From positions 3,658,001 to 3,722,000 of the forward strand of contig NZ_CP102509.1 in the NCBI RefSeq assembly GCF_024611995.1: a stretch of 64,000 bases of DNA, written 5' to 3'. This DNA is from Streptomyces sp. NBC_00162 (lineage in GTDB: Bacteria; Actinomycetota; Actinomycetes; Streptomycetales; Streptomycetaceae). Below the pieces are notes generated by a model. The model was not told the origin of the DNA. It saw only the letters and a program-made list of their open reading frames with translations, and made no database searches. Made by a program: the position numbers and the translations under genes. Shown in pieces: positions 50,932-60,344 of this stretch (position 1 is its first letter; the number at the start of each line of letters is the position of its first letter).

Positions 50932-52515
50932 TCACCACGTGGAATCCACCGGGGTGTACGTCCCCCACACCTCCCGCAGCGCCCCGCACACCTCCCCCAC
51001 CGTGGCCCGCGCCCGCAGCGCCTCCTTCATCGGGTAGAGCACGTTCGCCCCCGTTCCCGCGGCCGCCTCCCGCAGCCGCGCCAGCGCGCCCGCCACCGCC
51101 TCCCCGTCCCGCTCCGCCCGCAGCCGGGCCAGCGCAGCGCACTGCCGCGCCTCGATCTCCGGATCCACGCGCAGCGGCTCGTACGGCTCCTCCCGCTCCA
51201 GCACGAAGCGGTTGACCCCGACCACCACCCGCTCCCCGCCGTCGGTCTCCCGCGCGATGCGGTAGGCGTTCCGCTCGATCTCCGCCTTCTGGAAGCCGGC
51301 CTCGATCGCGGCCACCGCACCGCCCCTCGCCTCGACCTGCCCCATCAGGTCGAGCGCGGCCGCCTCCAGCTCGTCCGTCATCCGCTCCACCGCGTACGAC
51401 CCGGCGAAGGGGTCCACGGTGTGCGGCACGTCCGTCTCGTACGCGAGGACCTGCTGGGTGCGCAGGGCGAGGCGGGCCGACTTCTCCGTGGGCAGCGCGA
51501 TCGCCTCGTCGAAGGAGTTGGTGTGCAGCGACTGCGTGCCGCCCAGTACGGCGGCCAGTGCCTGCACGGCCACCCGTACGAGGTTCAGCTCCGGCTGCTG
51601 CGCCGTCAGCTGGACCCCGGCCGTCTGGGTGTGGAAGCGCAGCATCAGCGACTTCGGGTCCCGCGCACCGAACTCCTCGTGCATGACCCGGGCCCAGATC
51701 CGCCGGGCCGCGCGGAACTTCGCGACCTCCTCGAGCAGGGTGGTGCGGGCGACGAAGAAGAAGGAGAGCCGGGGCGCGAACTCGTCGACCGCCATCCCGG
51801 CCGCGAGGGCCGTACGGACGTACGCGATGCCGTCGGCGAGGGTGAAGGCCACCTCCTGCGCGGGCGAGGCCCCCGCTTCGGCCATGTGGTAGCCGGAGAT
51901 GGAGATGGTGTTCCACTTGGGGATCTCGGCCCGGCAGTAGCGGAAGGTGTCGGCCGTGAGCCGGAGCGAGGGCCCGGGCGGAAAAATGTACGTTCCGCGT
52001 GCGATGTACTCCTTCAGAACATCGTTCTGAATCGTCCCCGTCAGCTGTGCGCCCGAGATGCCCTGTTCCTCCGCGACCAGTTGATAGAGCAGCAGGAGCA
52101 GCGCGGCGGGCGCGTTGATGGTCATGGAGGTGGAGACCCGGTCGAGGGGGATCCCGTCGAACAGCGTCCGCATGTCGTCGAGCGAGTCGACGGCCACCCC
52201 GACCTTGCCCACCTCGCCGTGCGCGAGGGGTGCGTCGGAGTCGTGGCCCATCTGGGTCGGCAGGTCGAAGGCGACGGACAGCCCGGTCCCGCCGCCCTCG
52301 ATGAGCTGCCGGTAACGGGCGTTGGACTCGGCGGCCGTGCCGAAGCCGGCGTACTGCCGCATGGTCCACGGCCGACCGGTGTACATCGTCGGATAAATCC
52401 CCCTGGTGTAGGGAAAATCCCCCGGCTCCCCCAGCTCGACGCCGGGGTCCCACCCCGTCAGATCGCCGGGCCCGTAGACGGGTTCGATCGGGTTTCCGCT
52501 CTCGGTGCGTGCCAT
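50932..52515 (-). CDS. Acyl-CoA mutase large subunit (methylmalonyl/isobutyryl-CoA mutase type) without B12 domain
   Basis: This 527-residue protein is only the substrate-binding TIM barrel of the B12-dependent mutase family. It has [76 protein letters not shown] and [19 protein letters not shown]. No DxHxxG cobalamin-binding domain is present, so a separate small subunit must exist elsewhere. It could be methylmalonyl-CoA, isobutyryl-CoA or another acyl-CoA mutase. Methylmalonyl-CoA would link to the propionyl-CoA carboxylase genes at 1-6 kb. ATG 52515 is used. Confidence 0.85.
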   Translation of the reverse strand: MARTESGNPIEPVYGPGDLTGWDPGVELGEPGDFPYTRGIYPTMYTGRPWTMRQYAGFGTAAESNARYRQLIEGGGTGLSVAFDLPTQMGHDSDAPLAHGEVGKVGVAVDSLDDMRTLFDGIPLDRVSTSMTINAPAALLLLLYQLVAEEQGISGAQLTGTIQNDVLKEYIARGTYIFPPGPSLRLTADTFRYCRAEIPKWNTISISGYHMAEAGASPAQEVAFTLADGIAYVRTALAAGMAVDEFAPRLSFFFVARTTLLEEVAKFRAARRIWARVMHEEFGARDPKSLMLRFHTQTAGVQLTAQQPELNLVRVAVQALAAVLGGTQSLHTNSFDEAIALPTEKSARLALRTQQVLAYETDVPHTVDPFAGSYAVERMTDELEAAALDLMGQVEARGGAVAAIEAGFQKAEIERNAYRIARETDGGERVVVGVNRFVLEREEPYEPLRVDPEIEARQCAALARLRAERDGEAVAGALARLREAAAGTGANVLYPMKEALRARATVGEVCGALREVWGTYTPVDSTW

Positions 52516-52686
52516 GTGACGAAGACCTCCATAGAGCAACCGGGCCCGGGGCTGGTAGAACCGTCCCGCTTCGTAAGGCTGTGGACGGCTCCTGGTCACA
52601 ATGGCGCAACATCGCGGGACCGAGTGCAACTCTCCACGCGTGCGAGGCATCACCTAGATACACGACGTAGAAAACGGGGGACTGCA

Positions 52687-53553
52687 ATGCACCGCCAGAG
52701 AGTCATATTCCGCACGCTCGGGGTGGCCACCGCCGTCGCGCTCGCCGCGACCGCCTGTGGGCCGCAGAAGTCGGAGTCCGCGGGCTCCCCTTCCCCGGTC
52801 TCCTCCTCGCCCACGGCGGGTGCCTCCCCCGAGTCCTCACCGTCCACCGACGACAAGCCGGCCTCGCCGTCCCCGTCGGCCTCCGCCTCGGCGTCCCCGT
52901 CCGCCTCTCCTTCGCCCACGGTGAAGCAGATCATGGCCAACGGCGACGACAGCGAGCAGGTGCGCGAGCTCCAGGCCCGCCTGAAGCAGCTCAAGCTGAT
53001 GTCGGTCGCGCCGACCGGCTTCTACGGGACGAAGACCACCGCGGCCGTGAAGTCCTACCAGTCGAAGAACGGGCTGAACCCCACCGGTTCGGTCGACGAA
53101 GCCACCTGGAAGAAGATCCAGGGCGCCACGAAGAAGCCCACCGCAGACGAGCTGCGCCCGCCGGCGGTCAACGAGGCGGACGCCCCCGACCCGCGCTGCA
53201 TGGAGGGCCGGGTCATGTGCATCAGCAAGGAGAGCCGCACCCTCGCCTGGATGATCGACGGCAAGATCATCTCCACCATGGACGTGCGCTTCGGCTCGGA
53301 GAACACCCCGACCCGCGAAGGCGTCTTCAAGGTGGACCGCAAGGAGAAGGAGTGGACGTCCACGCTCTACCACACGTCCATGCCGTACTCGATGTTCTTC
53401 AGCGGCGGCCAGGCGGTGCACTACTCGGCCGACTTCGCGGCCCGCGGCTACGCCGGCGCCTCGCACGGCTGTGTGAACGTCCGGGACAAGGGAAAGCTTT
53501 CGGCGCTCTTCGCCCAGGTCCAGGCCGGCGACAAGGTCGTCGTCTACTGGTGA
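52687..53553 (+). CDS. Lipoprotein L,D-transpeptidase with peptidoglycan-binding domain
   Basis: This 288-residue protein has a lipoprotein signal (VATAVALAATAC, Cys about 22) and a long Ser/Pro/Ala linker (about 25-80). A PG_binding_1 domain (LQARLKQLKLMSVAPTGFYG, ~95-135) precedes a YkuD domain with the active site SHGCVNV near residue 260. It should crosslink peptidoglycan outside the membrane. ATG 52687 follows a short upstream region divergent from the mutase gene. It differs from the shorter YkuD protein at 32553. Confidence 0.9.
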   Translation: MHRQRVIFRTLGVATAVALAATACGPQKSESAGSPSPVSSSPTAGASPESSPSTDDKPASPSPSASASASPSASPSPTVKQIMANGDDSEQVRELQARLKQLKLMSVAPTGFYGTKTTAAVKSYQSKNGLNPTGSVDEATWKKIQGATKKPTADELRPPAVNEADAPDPRCMEGRVMCISKESRTLAWMIDGKIISTMDVRFGSENTPTREGVFKVDRKEKEWTSTLYHTSMPYSMFFSGGQAVHYSADFAARGYAGASHGCVNVRDKGKLSALFAQVQAGDKVVVYW

Positions 53554-53730
53554 GGCCCGGGGGGCTGCACGGGCTGCGCGGTCTGGAAGTTAGAGGCGCG
53601 GGCAGGGCCGGGGGAACGTGCCCCGCCCGCGCCGGTTGCGCAGAGCCCAGGGGTACGGGGGGAACCCCGGCTCATGCGCGGCCGATGACCAGTCGGCTCG
53701 CTATGTACTGCGCCACCGATTCGAAAAGTG

Positions 53731-54792
53731 TTACAGGCGGGACGGGACCGGGGCCGGACTCGAGGTCGGAGACCTGAAGATCCCGTCGTACGTACCGCCG
53801 CCCGCGGGCGTGCCCGGGCTGCTCATGCGCCCGCCGCCGTCGTTGACGACGCCGTCCAGCAGCGCCTCGCAGTAGTACGGAATCCGCGCCAGGCCCTTGG
53901 CCAGGCGGGACAGCCGCTCGCGCCGGTCGTCGTTGAGGTGCCCGGCCCGGTAGTCGTTGCACAGGTCCACGGCCCGGCGCTGGTTCTCCCGGTCCTGGTC
54001 GCGGTCCCGGCTGGTGCTCCCGTCGCCGGAGCCGTCCGGGGTTCCGTCCGTCCGGAACGTGCCGTCCTGGCCGTCCTTGTGGTCCTTGCCGCCCTGGGTG
54101 CTCCCCGTGCCTCCGGTGGTGGACGTGCCGGGCGAGGTCCCGCCGAAGGTGTCACCGCCGGGTGCCGTGTACCCGTCCGTGCCCGGCGGCTGGGAGGTGC
54201 CCGCGGAGGCCGCCGGATCCGTACCGTCCCGCAGGGGGGTGGGGCGCAGTTGCGGGCTGAGCGTCGCGGCCCCGCTGTCGTCGCCCGCGGTCGGGTCCCC
54301 GTCGGCGCTGACGGACATCGCGGGTCCCGGACCCGCGGTGTCGCGGCCGGAGGGGTCCAGCAGACCGGCGCCCGCCGCCGCGGCGAGTCCGCCGACCGCG
54401 ACGCTCGCCAGGGCCGCCGCGAGACCGAACCGCACCGCCCGGGCGCGCCGGGGTGCGGGCACGCGCAGGCCGGCGGCGCGGCCGAGGTCGACCAGGGGTT
54501 CACGGGAGCGGGCCGTCCCGGTCCGCACCGCGGAGGGTGCGGAGGAAGCGGACGCCGCGGTCGTGCCGTGCGCCGCGCGGAAGGCGGCCACCGCCGCGGC
54601 CTCGCCGGGCAGTTCCCCGGCGGCCGAAGCGGCCGGGGCGGTCTGCGCGAGGCTGTCGAGGGCGGCTCGCAGCCGGGCGGCTTCGCTCCGGGCCCGCGGA
54701 TCGGCGGCCGGCCCCACAGGTTCCACCGGTTCACCGCGCAGCAGTTTGTCCGCCGCGGCTCTGTCCAGCCACCTGTCGCGCTCGTCGGCCAT
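53731..54792 (-). CDS. Membrane protein coupled to an ECF sigma factor (possible anti-sigma)
   Basis: This 353-residue single-pass protein has a cytoplasmic N-terminal region of about 120 residues and a helix around 121-146. A long Gly/Thr/Pro/Asp-rich outer linker with many DRD/DKD repeats follows, and a short C-terminal helical domain (YRAGHLNDDRRERLSRLAKG) closes it. ATG 54792 overlaps the stop of the sigma gene (TGATG). Coupling and topology suggest an anti-sigma role, but no ZAS zinc motif (HxxxCxxC) is seen. Confidence 0.7.
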   Translation of the reverse strand: MADERDRWLDRAAADKLLRGEPVEPVGPAADPRARSEAARLRAALDSLAQTAPAASAAGELPGEAAAVAAFRAAHGTTAASASSAPSAVRTGTARSREPLVDLGRAAGLRVPAPRRARAVRFGLAAALASVAVGGLAAAAGAGLLDPSGRDTAGPGPAMSVSADGDPTAGDDSGAATLSPQLRPTPLRDGTDPAASAGTSQPPGTDGYTAPGGDTFGGTSPGTSTTGGTGSTQGGKDHKDGQDGTFRTDGTPDGSGDGSTSRDRDQDRENQRRAVDLCNDYRAGHLNDDRRERLSRLAKGLARIPYYCEALLDGVVNDGGGRMSSPGTPAGGGTYDGIFRSPTSSPAPVPSRL

Positions 54793-55574
54793 CACATGTC
54801 CTTCTGCGTCCGCCAACGTGAATGCGTCACACCGGTTTTTTCTACGAGGCCCCCGCCGCGGCCGCGCTGAGCGGGTACGGCGTCGAGATCCCTCCCGCCC
54901 CTGCCGCCCAGTGCCTGGCCACCGGCATTATGGCCGACGCGCGCGCCCGGATCCGAGTCGCGGTCCCCGTCGCGGTCCGAGTCCGGCTCGAAGCCGCCCT
55001 CCGCGGCCTCCGGGCCGAGCAGCTCGGCCAGCTTCTTCAGACCCCGGTGGGCGGCGGTCCGTACGGCGCCGGGCCGCTTGCCGAGGGTCTCGGCCGCGCT
55101 CTTGGCGTCCAGGCCGACCACGACCCGCAGGACGACGGCCTCCGCCTGATCCTGTGGCAGCTGAGCGATGAGCGCCATGGCCGTTCCGGTGGAGAGGGAC
55201 TCCATCGCGGCGCCCGCGGTGTCGCAGTCGGCGGCCCAGCCGGTGAGCTCGGTGTCGTCGCCGCCGATGGCGGGGCGGCGGCCGCGCATGCGGATGTGGT
55301 CGAGGGCCCGGTTGCGGGCGATCCGGGCGGCCCAGCCGCGGAAGCGGTCGGCGTCGCCGGTGAAGGAGTCGAGGTCGCGGGCGATCTGCAGCCAGGCCTC
55401 GGATGTCACGTCCTCCGCGTCGCCGTCACCGACGAGCGTGCGTACGTATCCGAGCAGGCGTGGGTGCACGGCGCGGTACACAGCACGGAACGCGTTCTCT
55501 TCGCCGTCCTGTGCCGCGAGCACCGCGGCGGTCAGCTCCGCGTCGTCCCCCAGCAAAGTCCCCAACCCGTTCAC
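54792..55574 (-). CDS. ECF sigma factor
   Basis: This 260-residue sigma factor starts at GTG 55574 (MNGLGTLLGDDAELTAAVL). Region 2 (AVYRAVHPRLLGYVRTLVGD, EDVTSEAWLQIARDLD, FRGWAARIARNRALDHI) and region 4 (LDAKSAAETLGKRPGAVRTA) are clear. A C-terminal tail of about 70 residues rich in Gly, Arg and Asp (DRDGDRDSD) follows. It is coupled to the downstream membrane protein, the usual layout of sigma/anti-sigma pairs. Its regulon is unknown. Confidence 0.88.
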   Translation of the reverse strand: MNGLGTLLGDDAELTAAVLAAQDGEENAFRAVYRAVHPRLLGYVRTLVGDGDAEDVTSEAWLQIARDLDSFTGDADRFRGWAARIARNRALDHIRMRGRRPAIGGDDTELTGWAADCDTAGAAMESLSTGTAMALIAQLPQDQAEAVVLRVVVGLDAKSAAETLGKRPGAVRTAAHRGLKKLAELLGPEAAEGGFEPDSDRDGDRDSDPGARVGHNAGGQALGGRGGRDLDAVPAQRGRGGGLVEKTGVTHSRWRTQKDM

Positions 55575-55913
55575 TGTCCTGTACGTCTGGCGCAAATCAG
55601 CACGTTACGGCTTTCAAGCACCTTCGTCCACGAGTTGTACAACGAGCAACCAATCCTGCGCGGAGCGAGGTGTGACACAAAACGCACTCAGGGCGCTGAC
55701 AGGGATACGGGCTTGTCGCACGAGCCCGTGACGGATGGTGGCCGGGGCCTCTCCTGTGGGGGGTGGCGGCCTCGGCCGCCCTCCCCTCCCCGGGCCGTCC
55801 TCGCCTCCCGGCCCTCTTTCGGTTCGCGTCCATGGTGCCCCCGTCATCCTTTCGGCTCACTTCCGGGTGAATTCCCCGAATGCGTACGACACACCCTGCC
55901 CTGCGTCGATAGC
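55575..55913. other. Intergenic region between the ECF sigma gene and the OHCU-like gene
   Basis: These 339 bases should contain the divergent promoters of the sigma factor and of the OHCU-like gene. I see no convincing gene. A GGCGGCC/GGCCGCC hairpin (55765-55771 with 55774-55780) is the only clear structure. Confidence 0.4.
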
Positions 55914-56543
55914 GTGGCAGCACACCAGCGCCACGCCCCGAGGAGCCCCCCGCTGTCCAGCCACCTTCCGGCACAGGCCCGCGGCAGCTCCGACCCCTCT
56001 CACGGCTCCGGGCTGGCGCGGTTCAACGCCCTGTCCCCCGAGACCGCCGAGGCGGTCCTGATGCAGTGCTGCGGCAGCCGGCGCTGGGCACACCGGGTCG
56101 CCACGCACCGCCCTTACCCCGATTCCGGGGCTCTGCTCGCCGCCGCGGACGAGGCTTCGTACGACCTGTCGCAGGCCGACCTGGCGGAGGCGCTGGCCGC
56201 CGAGTGCTCGGCGGAGCTGGAGCACGGGGCCCCGTACGCCGCCCTGCTGGCCCTCGACGCGGGCCACGCGGAGTACGAGCGCAAGTTCGGGCACGCCTTC
56301 GTGATCTGCCTCGACGGGCACCCGCCGGAGGAACAGGCGGACCAGCTGCTGACCGCGATCCGCCGCCGGATGGGACACGAGGTGGACGAGGAGCGATCGA
56401 TCTCCGCCGACGAGCTGCGCCGCCTCGCGCAGGCCCGACTGTGCGACCTGACACATTGGCTGACGTCGGCCGATGGCCGGCCGGATCGCCTGGCCGATGG
56501 TCTGACTGGGGCGGAAATAGGGCTATTCGCCCCTGTCGGATAG
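55914..56543 (+). CDS. OHCU decarboxylase-like protein, catalytic HPRIG motif absent
   Basis: This protein of about 209 residues resembles 2-oxo-4-hydroxy-4-carboxy-5-ureidoimidazoline decarboxylases of uric acid breakdown. LARFNALSPETAEAVLMQCC, AEYERKFGHAFVICLDGHPP and the C-terminal ISADELRRLAQARL match. Where the family has AxHPRIG with the catalytic His, this protein has AAECSAELEHG. The start is uncertain: GTG 55914 is used, but CTG 55953 has GAGGAG 8 bases upstream and could be the real start. It lies alone upstream of the sdh operon. Confidence 0.65.
   Translation: MAAHQRHAPRSPPLSSHLPAQARGSSDPSHGSGLARFNALSPETAEAVLMQCCGSRRWAHRVATHRPYPDSGALLAAADEASYDLSQADLAEALAAECSAELEHGAPYAALLALDAGHAEYERKFGHAFVICLDGHPPEEQADQLLTAIRRRMGHEVDEERSISADELRRLAQARLCDLTHWLTSADGRPDRLADGLTGAEIGLFAPVG
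56508..56533 (+). terminator. Hairpin at the end of the OHCU-like gene
   Basis: GGGGCG (56508-56513) pairs with CGCCCC, extended inward by AATA/TATT across a small bulge. It overlaps the final codons of the gene and lies ahead of the sdh promoter region. Confidence 0.55.
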
Positions 56544-56695
56544 TCCGTCCGAGCCTGTTTGATCACACCGATGGCCCCCGCGCGAAGGAACCGACAAAGC
56601 GTCGCTACGATGTCCGGGGCCGGAGGACCGTACCCGGCCGGGCCCGACCGACAAAGAAGCCGGCTGGCCCCCGCCCCGCTTCCGGAGGGTTTTCC

Positions 56696-57076
56696 GTGCC
56701 GGCTGGAACGTTGTACCGCGGCCGGGAAGGAATGTGGTCCTGGGTGGCTCATCGAGTCACCGGCGTCCTCATTTTCTTCTTCCTGTTCGTACACGTCCTC
56801 GACACCGCACTCGTCCGCGTCTCCCCCGAGGCGTACGACGATGTCGTGGCTACCTACAAGACACCGATCGTCGCGCTGCTGGAGTACGGCCTCGTCGCCG
56901 CAATCCTGTTCCACGCGCTCAACGGTCTCCGTGTGATCGCAGTGGACTTCTGGTCCAAGGGTCCGCGCCACCAGAAGACGATGCTCTGGTGGGTCGTGAT
57001 CATCTGGGCCGTGCTGATGATCGGGGCCATCCTCCCCGTTCTCAGCCACGCCTACCTTGAACTGTTCGGGAAGTGA
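56696..57076 (+). CDS. sdhC: Succinate dehydrogenase cytochrome b subunit
   Basis: This 126-residue membrane anchor starts at GTG 56696 after GGAGGG. VPAGTLYRGREGMWSWVAHR is typical, and the helix containing IFFFLFVHVLDTALV supplies a haem-ligand His. LLEYGLVAAILFHALNGLR holds the second conserved His. Three transmembrane helices are visible. It is the first gene of sdhCDAB. A -10-like TACGAT at 56606-56611 may be its promoter. Confidence 0.92.
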   Translation: MPAGTLYRGREGMWSWVAHRVTGVLIFFFLFVHVLDTALVRVSPEAYDDVVATYKTPIVALLEYGLVAAILFHALNGLRVIAVDFWSKGPRHQKTMLWWVVIIWAVLMIGAILPVLSHAYLELFGK

Positions 57077-57081
57077 CACGC

Positions 57082-57564
57082 ATGTCTTCTGACACTTCTT
57101 CCGCCAAGGCCATCGGTGACGTCGAAGGCGTGAGCCTCTACGACGTCGAGAACCCGGCGCCGTACATCGAGGCGCCGCGCAAGCGCACGGGCAAGACCCC
57201 GCGCTCGACCCGCGGCAACTTCGAGATGGTCGCGTGGCTCTTCATGCGCCTCTCGGGCATCGTGCTCGTCGTCCTCGTCATCGGCCACCTGCTGATCCAG
57301 CTGGTGCTCGACGGCGGCGTCTCCAAGATCGGCTTCGCCTTCGTGGCGGGCCGGTGGGCTTCCCCGTTCTGGCAGGTCTGGGACCTGCTGATGCTGTGGC
57401 TGGCCATGCTGCACGGCGCCAACGGTCTGCGTACCGTCATCAACGACTACGCGGAGCGCGCCAACACGCGGCTGTGGCTGAAGGGCCTGCTCTACACCGC
57501 CACGGTGTTCACCATCCTTCTGGGCACGCTGGTGATCTTCACCTTCGACCCGAACATCCGCTAG
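57082..57564 (+). CDS. sdhD: Succinate dehydrogenase membrane anchor subunit
   Basis: This 160-residue protein has three transmembrane helices and a polar N-terminus. LFMRLSGIVLVVLVIGHLLI and LAMLHGANGLRTVINDYAE carry the conserved His and Asp-Tyr of the quinone/haem site. ATG 57082 is used; an in-frame GTG 57073 is an alternative. It lies 5 bases after sdhC. Confidence 0.92.
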   Translation: MSSDTSSAKAIGDVEGVSLYDVENPAPYIEAPRKRTGKTPRSTRGNFEMVAWLFMRLSGIVLVVLVIGHLLIQLVLDGGVSKIGFAFVAGRWASPFWQVWDLLMLWLAMLHGANGLRTVINDYAERANTRLWLKGLLYTATVFTILLGTLVIFTFDPNIR

Positions 57565-57587
57565 CCAACGGGGCTGAGGCGAAACCA

Positions 57588-59342
57588 ATGAAGATCCACA
57601 AGTACGACACCGTCATCGTCGGCGCAGGTGGCGCAGGCATGCGCGCCGCCATCGAGTCGACGAAGCGCAGCCGCACCGCCGTGCTGACGAAGCTCTACCC
57701 CACCCGCTCCCACACGGGCGCCGCGCAGGGCGGCATGGCCGCCGCGCTGGCCAACGTGGAAGAGGACAACTGGGAGTGGCACACCTTCGACACGGTCAAG
57801 GGCGGTGACTACCTGGTCGACCAGGACGCCGCCGAGATCCTGGCGAAGGAGGCCATCGACGCCGTCCTCGACCTGGAGAAGATGGGCCTGCCGTTCAACC
57901 GCACCCCGGACGGCACCATCGACCAGCGCCGCTTCGGCGGCCACTCGCGCAACCACGGCGAGGCCCCGGTCCGCCGGTCCTGCTACGCCGCGGACCGCAC
58001 CGGCCACATGATCCTCCAGACGCTGTACCAGAACTGCGTCAAGGAGGGCGTGGAGTTCTTCAACGAGTTCTACGTCCTGGACCAGCTCCTGGTCGAGGAG
58101 GACGGCGTCCAGAAGTCGGCCGGTGTGGTCGCGTACGAGCTCGCCACCGGCGAGATCCACGTGTTCCAGGCCAAGGCCGTCATCTACGCCTCCGGCGGCA
58201 CCGGCAAGTTCTTCAAGGTGACCTCCAACGCGCACACCCTCACGGGTGACGGCCAGGCGGCCTGCTACCGCCGCGGCCTGCCGCTGGAGGACATGGAGTT
58301 CTTCCAGTTCCACCCGACGGGCATCTGGCGCATGGGCATCCTGCTGACGGAGGGCGCCCGCGGTGAAGGCGGCATCCTCCGCAACAAGGACGGCGAGCGC
58401 TTCATGGAGAAGTACGCGCCGGTCATGAAGGACCTCGCGTCCCGTGACGTCGTCTCGCGCTCCATCTACACCGAGATCCGCGAGGGCCGCGGCTGCGGTC
58501 CGGCCGGTGACCACGTGTACCTGGACCTGACGCACCTGCCGCCGGAGCAGCTCGACGCTAAGCTCCCGGACATCACCGAGTTCGCGCGCACGTACCTGGG
58601 CATCGAGCCGTACACGGACCCGATCCCGATCCAGCCCACCGCGCACTACGCCATGGGCGGCATCCCGACCAACGTCGAGGGTGAGGTCCTCAGGGACAAC
58701 ACCACCGTCGTCCCGGGCCTGTACGCGGCCGGCGAGGTCGCGTGCGTGTCGGTGCACGGCGCGAACCGCCTGGGCACCAACTCGCTGCTGGACATCAACG
58801 TCTTCGGCAAGCGCTCCGGCATCGCCGCGGCGCGGTACTCGCAGGAGAACGACTACGTCGAGCTCCCGGAGAACCCGGCGCAGCAGGTCATCGACCTCGT
58901 CGAGCAGCTGCGCAACTCCACGGGCAAGGAGCGGGTCGCCGACCTGCGCCTGGAGCTCCAGGAGACGATGGACGCGTGCGTGATGGTGTTCCGTACGGAG
59001 CAGACCATCAAGACGGCGGTCGAGAAGATCGCCGAGCTGCGCGAGCGCTACAAGAACGTGTCCGTCCAGGACAAGGGCAAGCGCTTCAACACGGACCTGC
59101 TGGAGGCCATCGAGCTGGGCAACCTGCTCGACCTGGCCGAGGTCATGGCCGTGTCCGCGCTGGCGCGCAAGGAGTCCCGCGGCGGTCACTACCGCGAGGA
59201 CTACCCGAACCGCGACGACGTCAACTTCATGCGCCACACCATGGCGTACCGCGAGGTCGGCGACGACGGCAAGGACTCCGTCCGGCTGGACTACAAGCCC
59301 GTCGTCGTCACCCGCTACCAGCCGATGGAGCGTAAGTACTGA
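57588..59342 (+). CDS. sdhA: Succinate dehydrogenase flavoprotein subunit
   Basis: This 584-residue FAD-linked catalytic subunit oxidises succinate to fumarate. FAD site TVIVGAGGAGMRAAIESTKR; covalent-FAD His region TRSHTGAAQGGMAAAL; catalytic segments FQFHPTGIW and HGANRLGTNSLLDINVFG; and PIPIQPTAHYAMGGIPTN. ATG 57588 follows GAGGCGAAACC. It overlaps sdhB by one base. Confidence 0.95.
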   Translation: MKIHKYDTVIVGAGGAGMRAAIESTKRSRTAVLTKLYPTRSHTGAAQGGMAAALANVEEDNWEWHTFDTVKGGDYLVDQDAAEILAKEAIDAVLDLEKMGLPFNRTPDGTIDQRRFGGHSRNHGEAPVRRSCYAADRTGHMILQTLYQNCVKEGVEFFNEFYVLDQLLVEEDGVQKSAGVVAYELATGEIHVFQAKAVIYASGGTGKFFKVTSNAHTLTGDGQAACYRRGLPLEDMEFFQFHPTGIWRMGILLTEGARGEGGILRNKDGERFMEKYAPVMKDLASRDVVSRSIYTEIREGRGCGPAGDHVYLDLTHLPPEQLDAKLPDITEFARTYLGIEPYTDPIPIQPTAHYAMGGIPTNVEGEVLRDNTTVVPGLYAAGEVACVSVHGANRLGTNSLLDINVFGKRSGIAAARYSQENDYVELPENPAQQVIDLVEQLRNSTGKERVADLRLELQETMDACVMVFRTEQTIKTAVEKIAELRERYKNVSVQDKGKRFNTDLLEAIELGNLLDLAEVMAVSALARKESRGGHYREDYPNRDDVNFMRHTMAYREVGDDGKDSVRLDYKPVVVTRYQPMERKY

Positions 59343-60109
59343 TGGCCACCCCCACCCTGTCCAAGACGGACGAGATGGAGGCCGCGGCCGCGGCCTCGCC
59401 GTACATCACGGTCACGTTCCGGATCCGCCGCTTCAACCCCGAGATCTCGGACGAGGCGCAGTGGCAGGACTTCCAGATCGAGATCGACCCGAAGGAGCGC
59501 GTGCTCGACGGTCTCCACAAGATCAAGTGGGACCTCGACGGCACGCTGACCTTCCGCCGCTCGTGCGCGCACGGCATCTGCGGCTCCGACGCGATGCGGA
59601 TCAACGGCAAGAACAGGCTCGCCTGCAAGACGCTGATCAAGGACATCAACCCGGAGAAGCCGATCACCGTCGAGGCCATCAAGGGCCTCACGGTGATGAA
59701 GGACCTCATCGTCGACATGGAGCCCTTCTTCCAGGCGTACCGGGACGTCATGCCGTTCCTGGTCACCAAGGGCAACGAGCCGACGCGCGAGCGTCTGCAG
59801 TCCGCCGAGGACCGCGAGCGCTTCGACGACACCACCAAGTGCATCCTGTGCGCCGCGTGCACGTCCTCGTGCCCGGTGTTCTGGAACGACGGCCAGTACT
59901 TCGGCCCGGCGGCGATCGTCAACGCGCACCGCTTCATCTTCGACTCGCGTGACGAGGCCGGCGAGCAGCGGCTGGAGATCCTGAACGACAAGGACGGCGT
60001 GTGGCGTTGCCGCACGACGTTCAACTGCACCGACGCGTGCCCGCGCGGCATCGAGGTCACGAAGGCGATCCAGGAAGTCAAGCGTGCGCTGATCACGCGT
60101 CGCTTCTGA
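59342..60109 (+). CDS. sdhB: Succinate dehydrogenase iron-sulfur subunit
   Basis: This 255-residue electron-transfer subunit has the [2Fe-2S] ferredoxin domain (RRSCAHGICGSDAMRINGK, then LAC). The [4Fe-4S]/[3Fe-4S] domain follows (CILCAACTSSCP and CTDACPRGIEV). ATG overlaps the sdhA stop (TGATG). A terminator follows after a short stretch of degenerate GGATCCTTCTG repeats (60108-60145). Confidence 0.95.
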   Translation: MATPTLSKTDEMEAAAAASPYITVTFRIRRFNPEISDEAQWQDFQIEIDPKERVLDGLHKIKWDLDGTLTFRRSCAHGICGSDAMRINGKNRLACKTLIKDINPEKPITVEAIKGLTVMKDLIVDMEPFFQAYRDVMPFLVTKGNEPTRERLQSAEDRERFDDTTKCILCAACTSSCPVFWNDGQYFGPAAIVNAHRFIFDSRDEAGEQRLEILNDKDGVWRCRTTFNCTDACPRGIEVTKAIQEVKRALITRRF

Positions 60110-60166
60110 TCCCTTCTGGATCCTTCTGGGTCCTTCCCGGATCCTTGTGATCCCCCTCGCCTGTGC

Positions 60167-60203
60167 CTGAGGCCCGCACCCCTTCTCGGGGTGCGGGCCT
60201 CAG
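60167..60203. terminator. Intrinsic terminator after sdhCDAB
   Basis: A perfect 16-bp stem (60167-60182 with 60188-60203) with the 5-base loop ttctc lies 58 bases after the sdhB stop. Confidence 0.85.
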
Positions 60204-60344
60204 TCGTACTCGGGGACCTCCGGGACGGGCTGCGGCCGACGGATCGTCACCTACCCCTTCCTGCCGGGCGCATCGTGGGGATTCTCGAAGCAGCTCTCTG
60301 ACCGGGGGTACGGGACAGCAGGCCGCTATGGAAGGATCGGCCGC

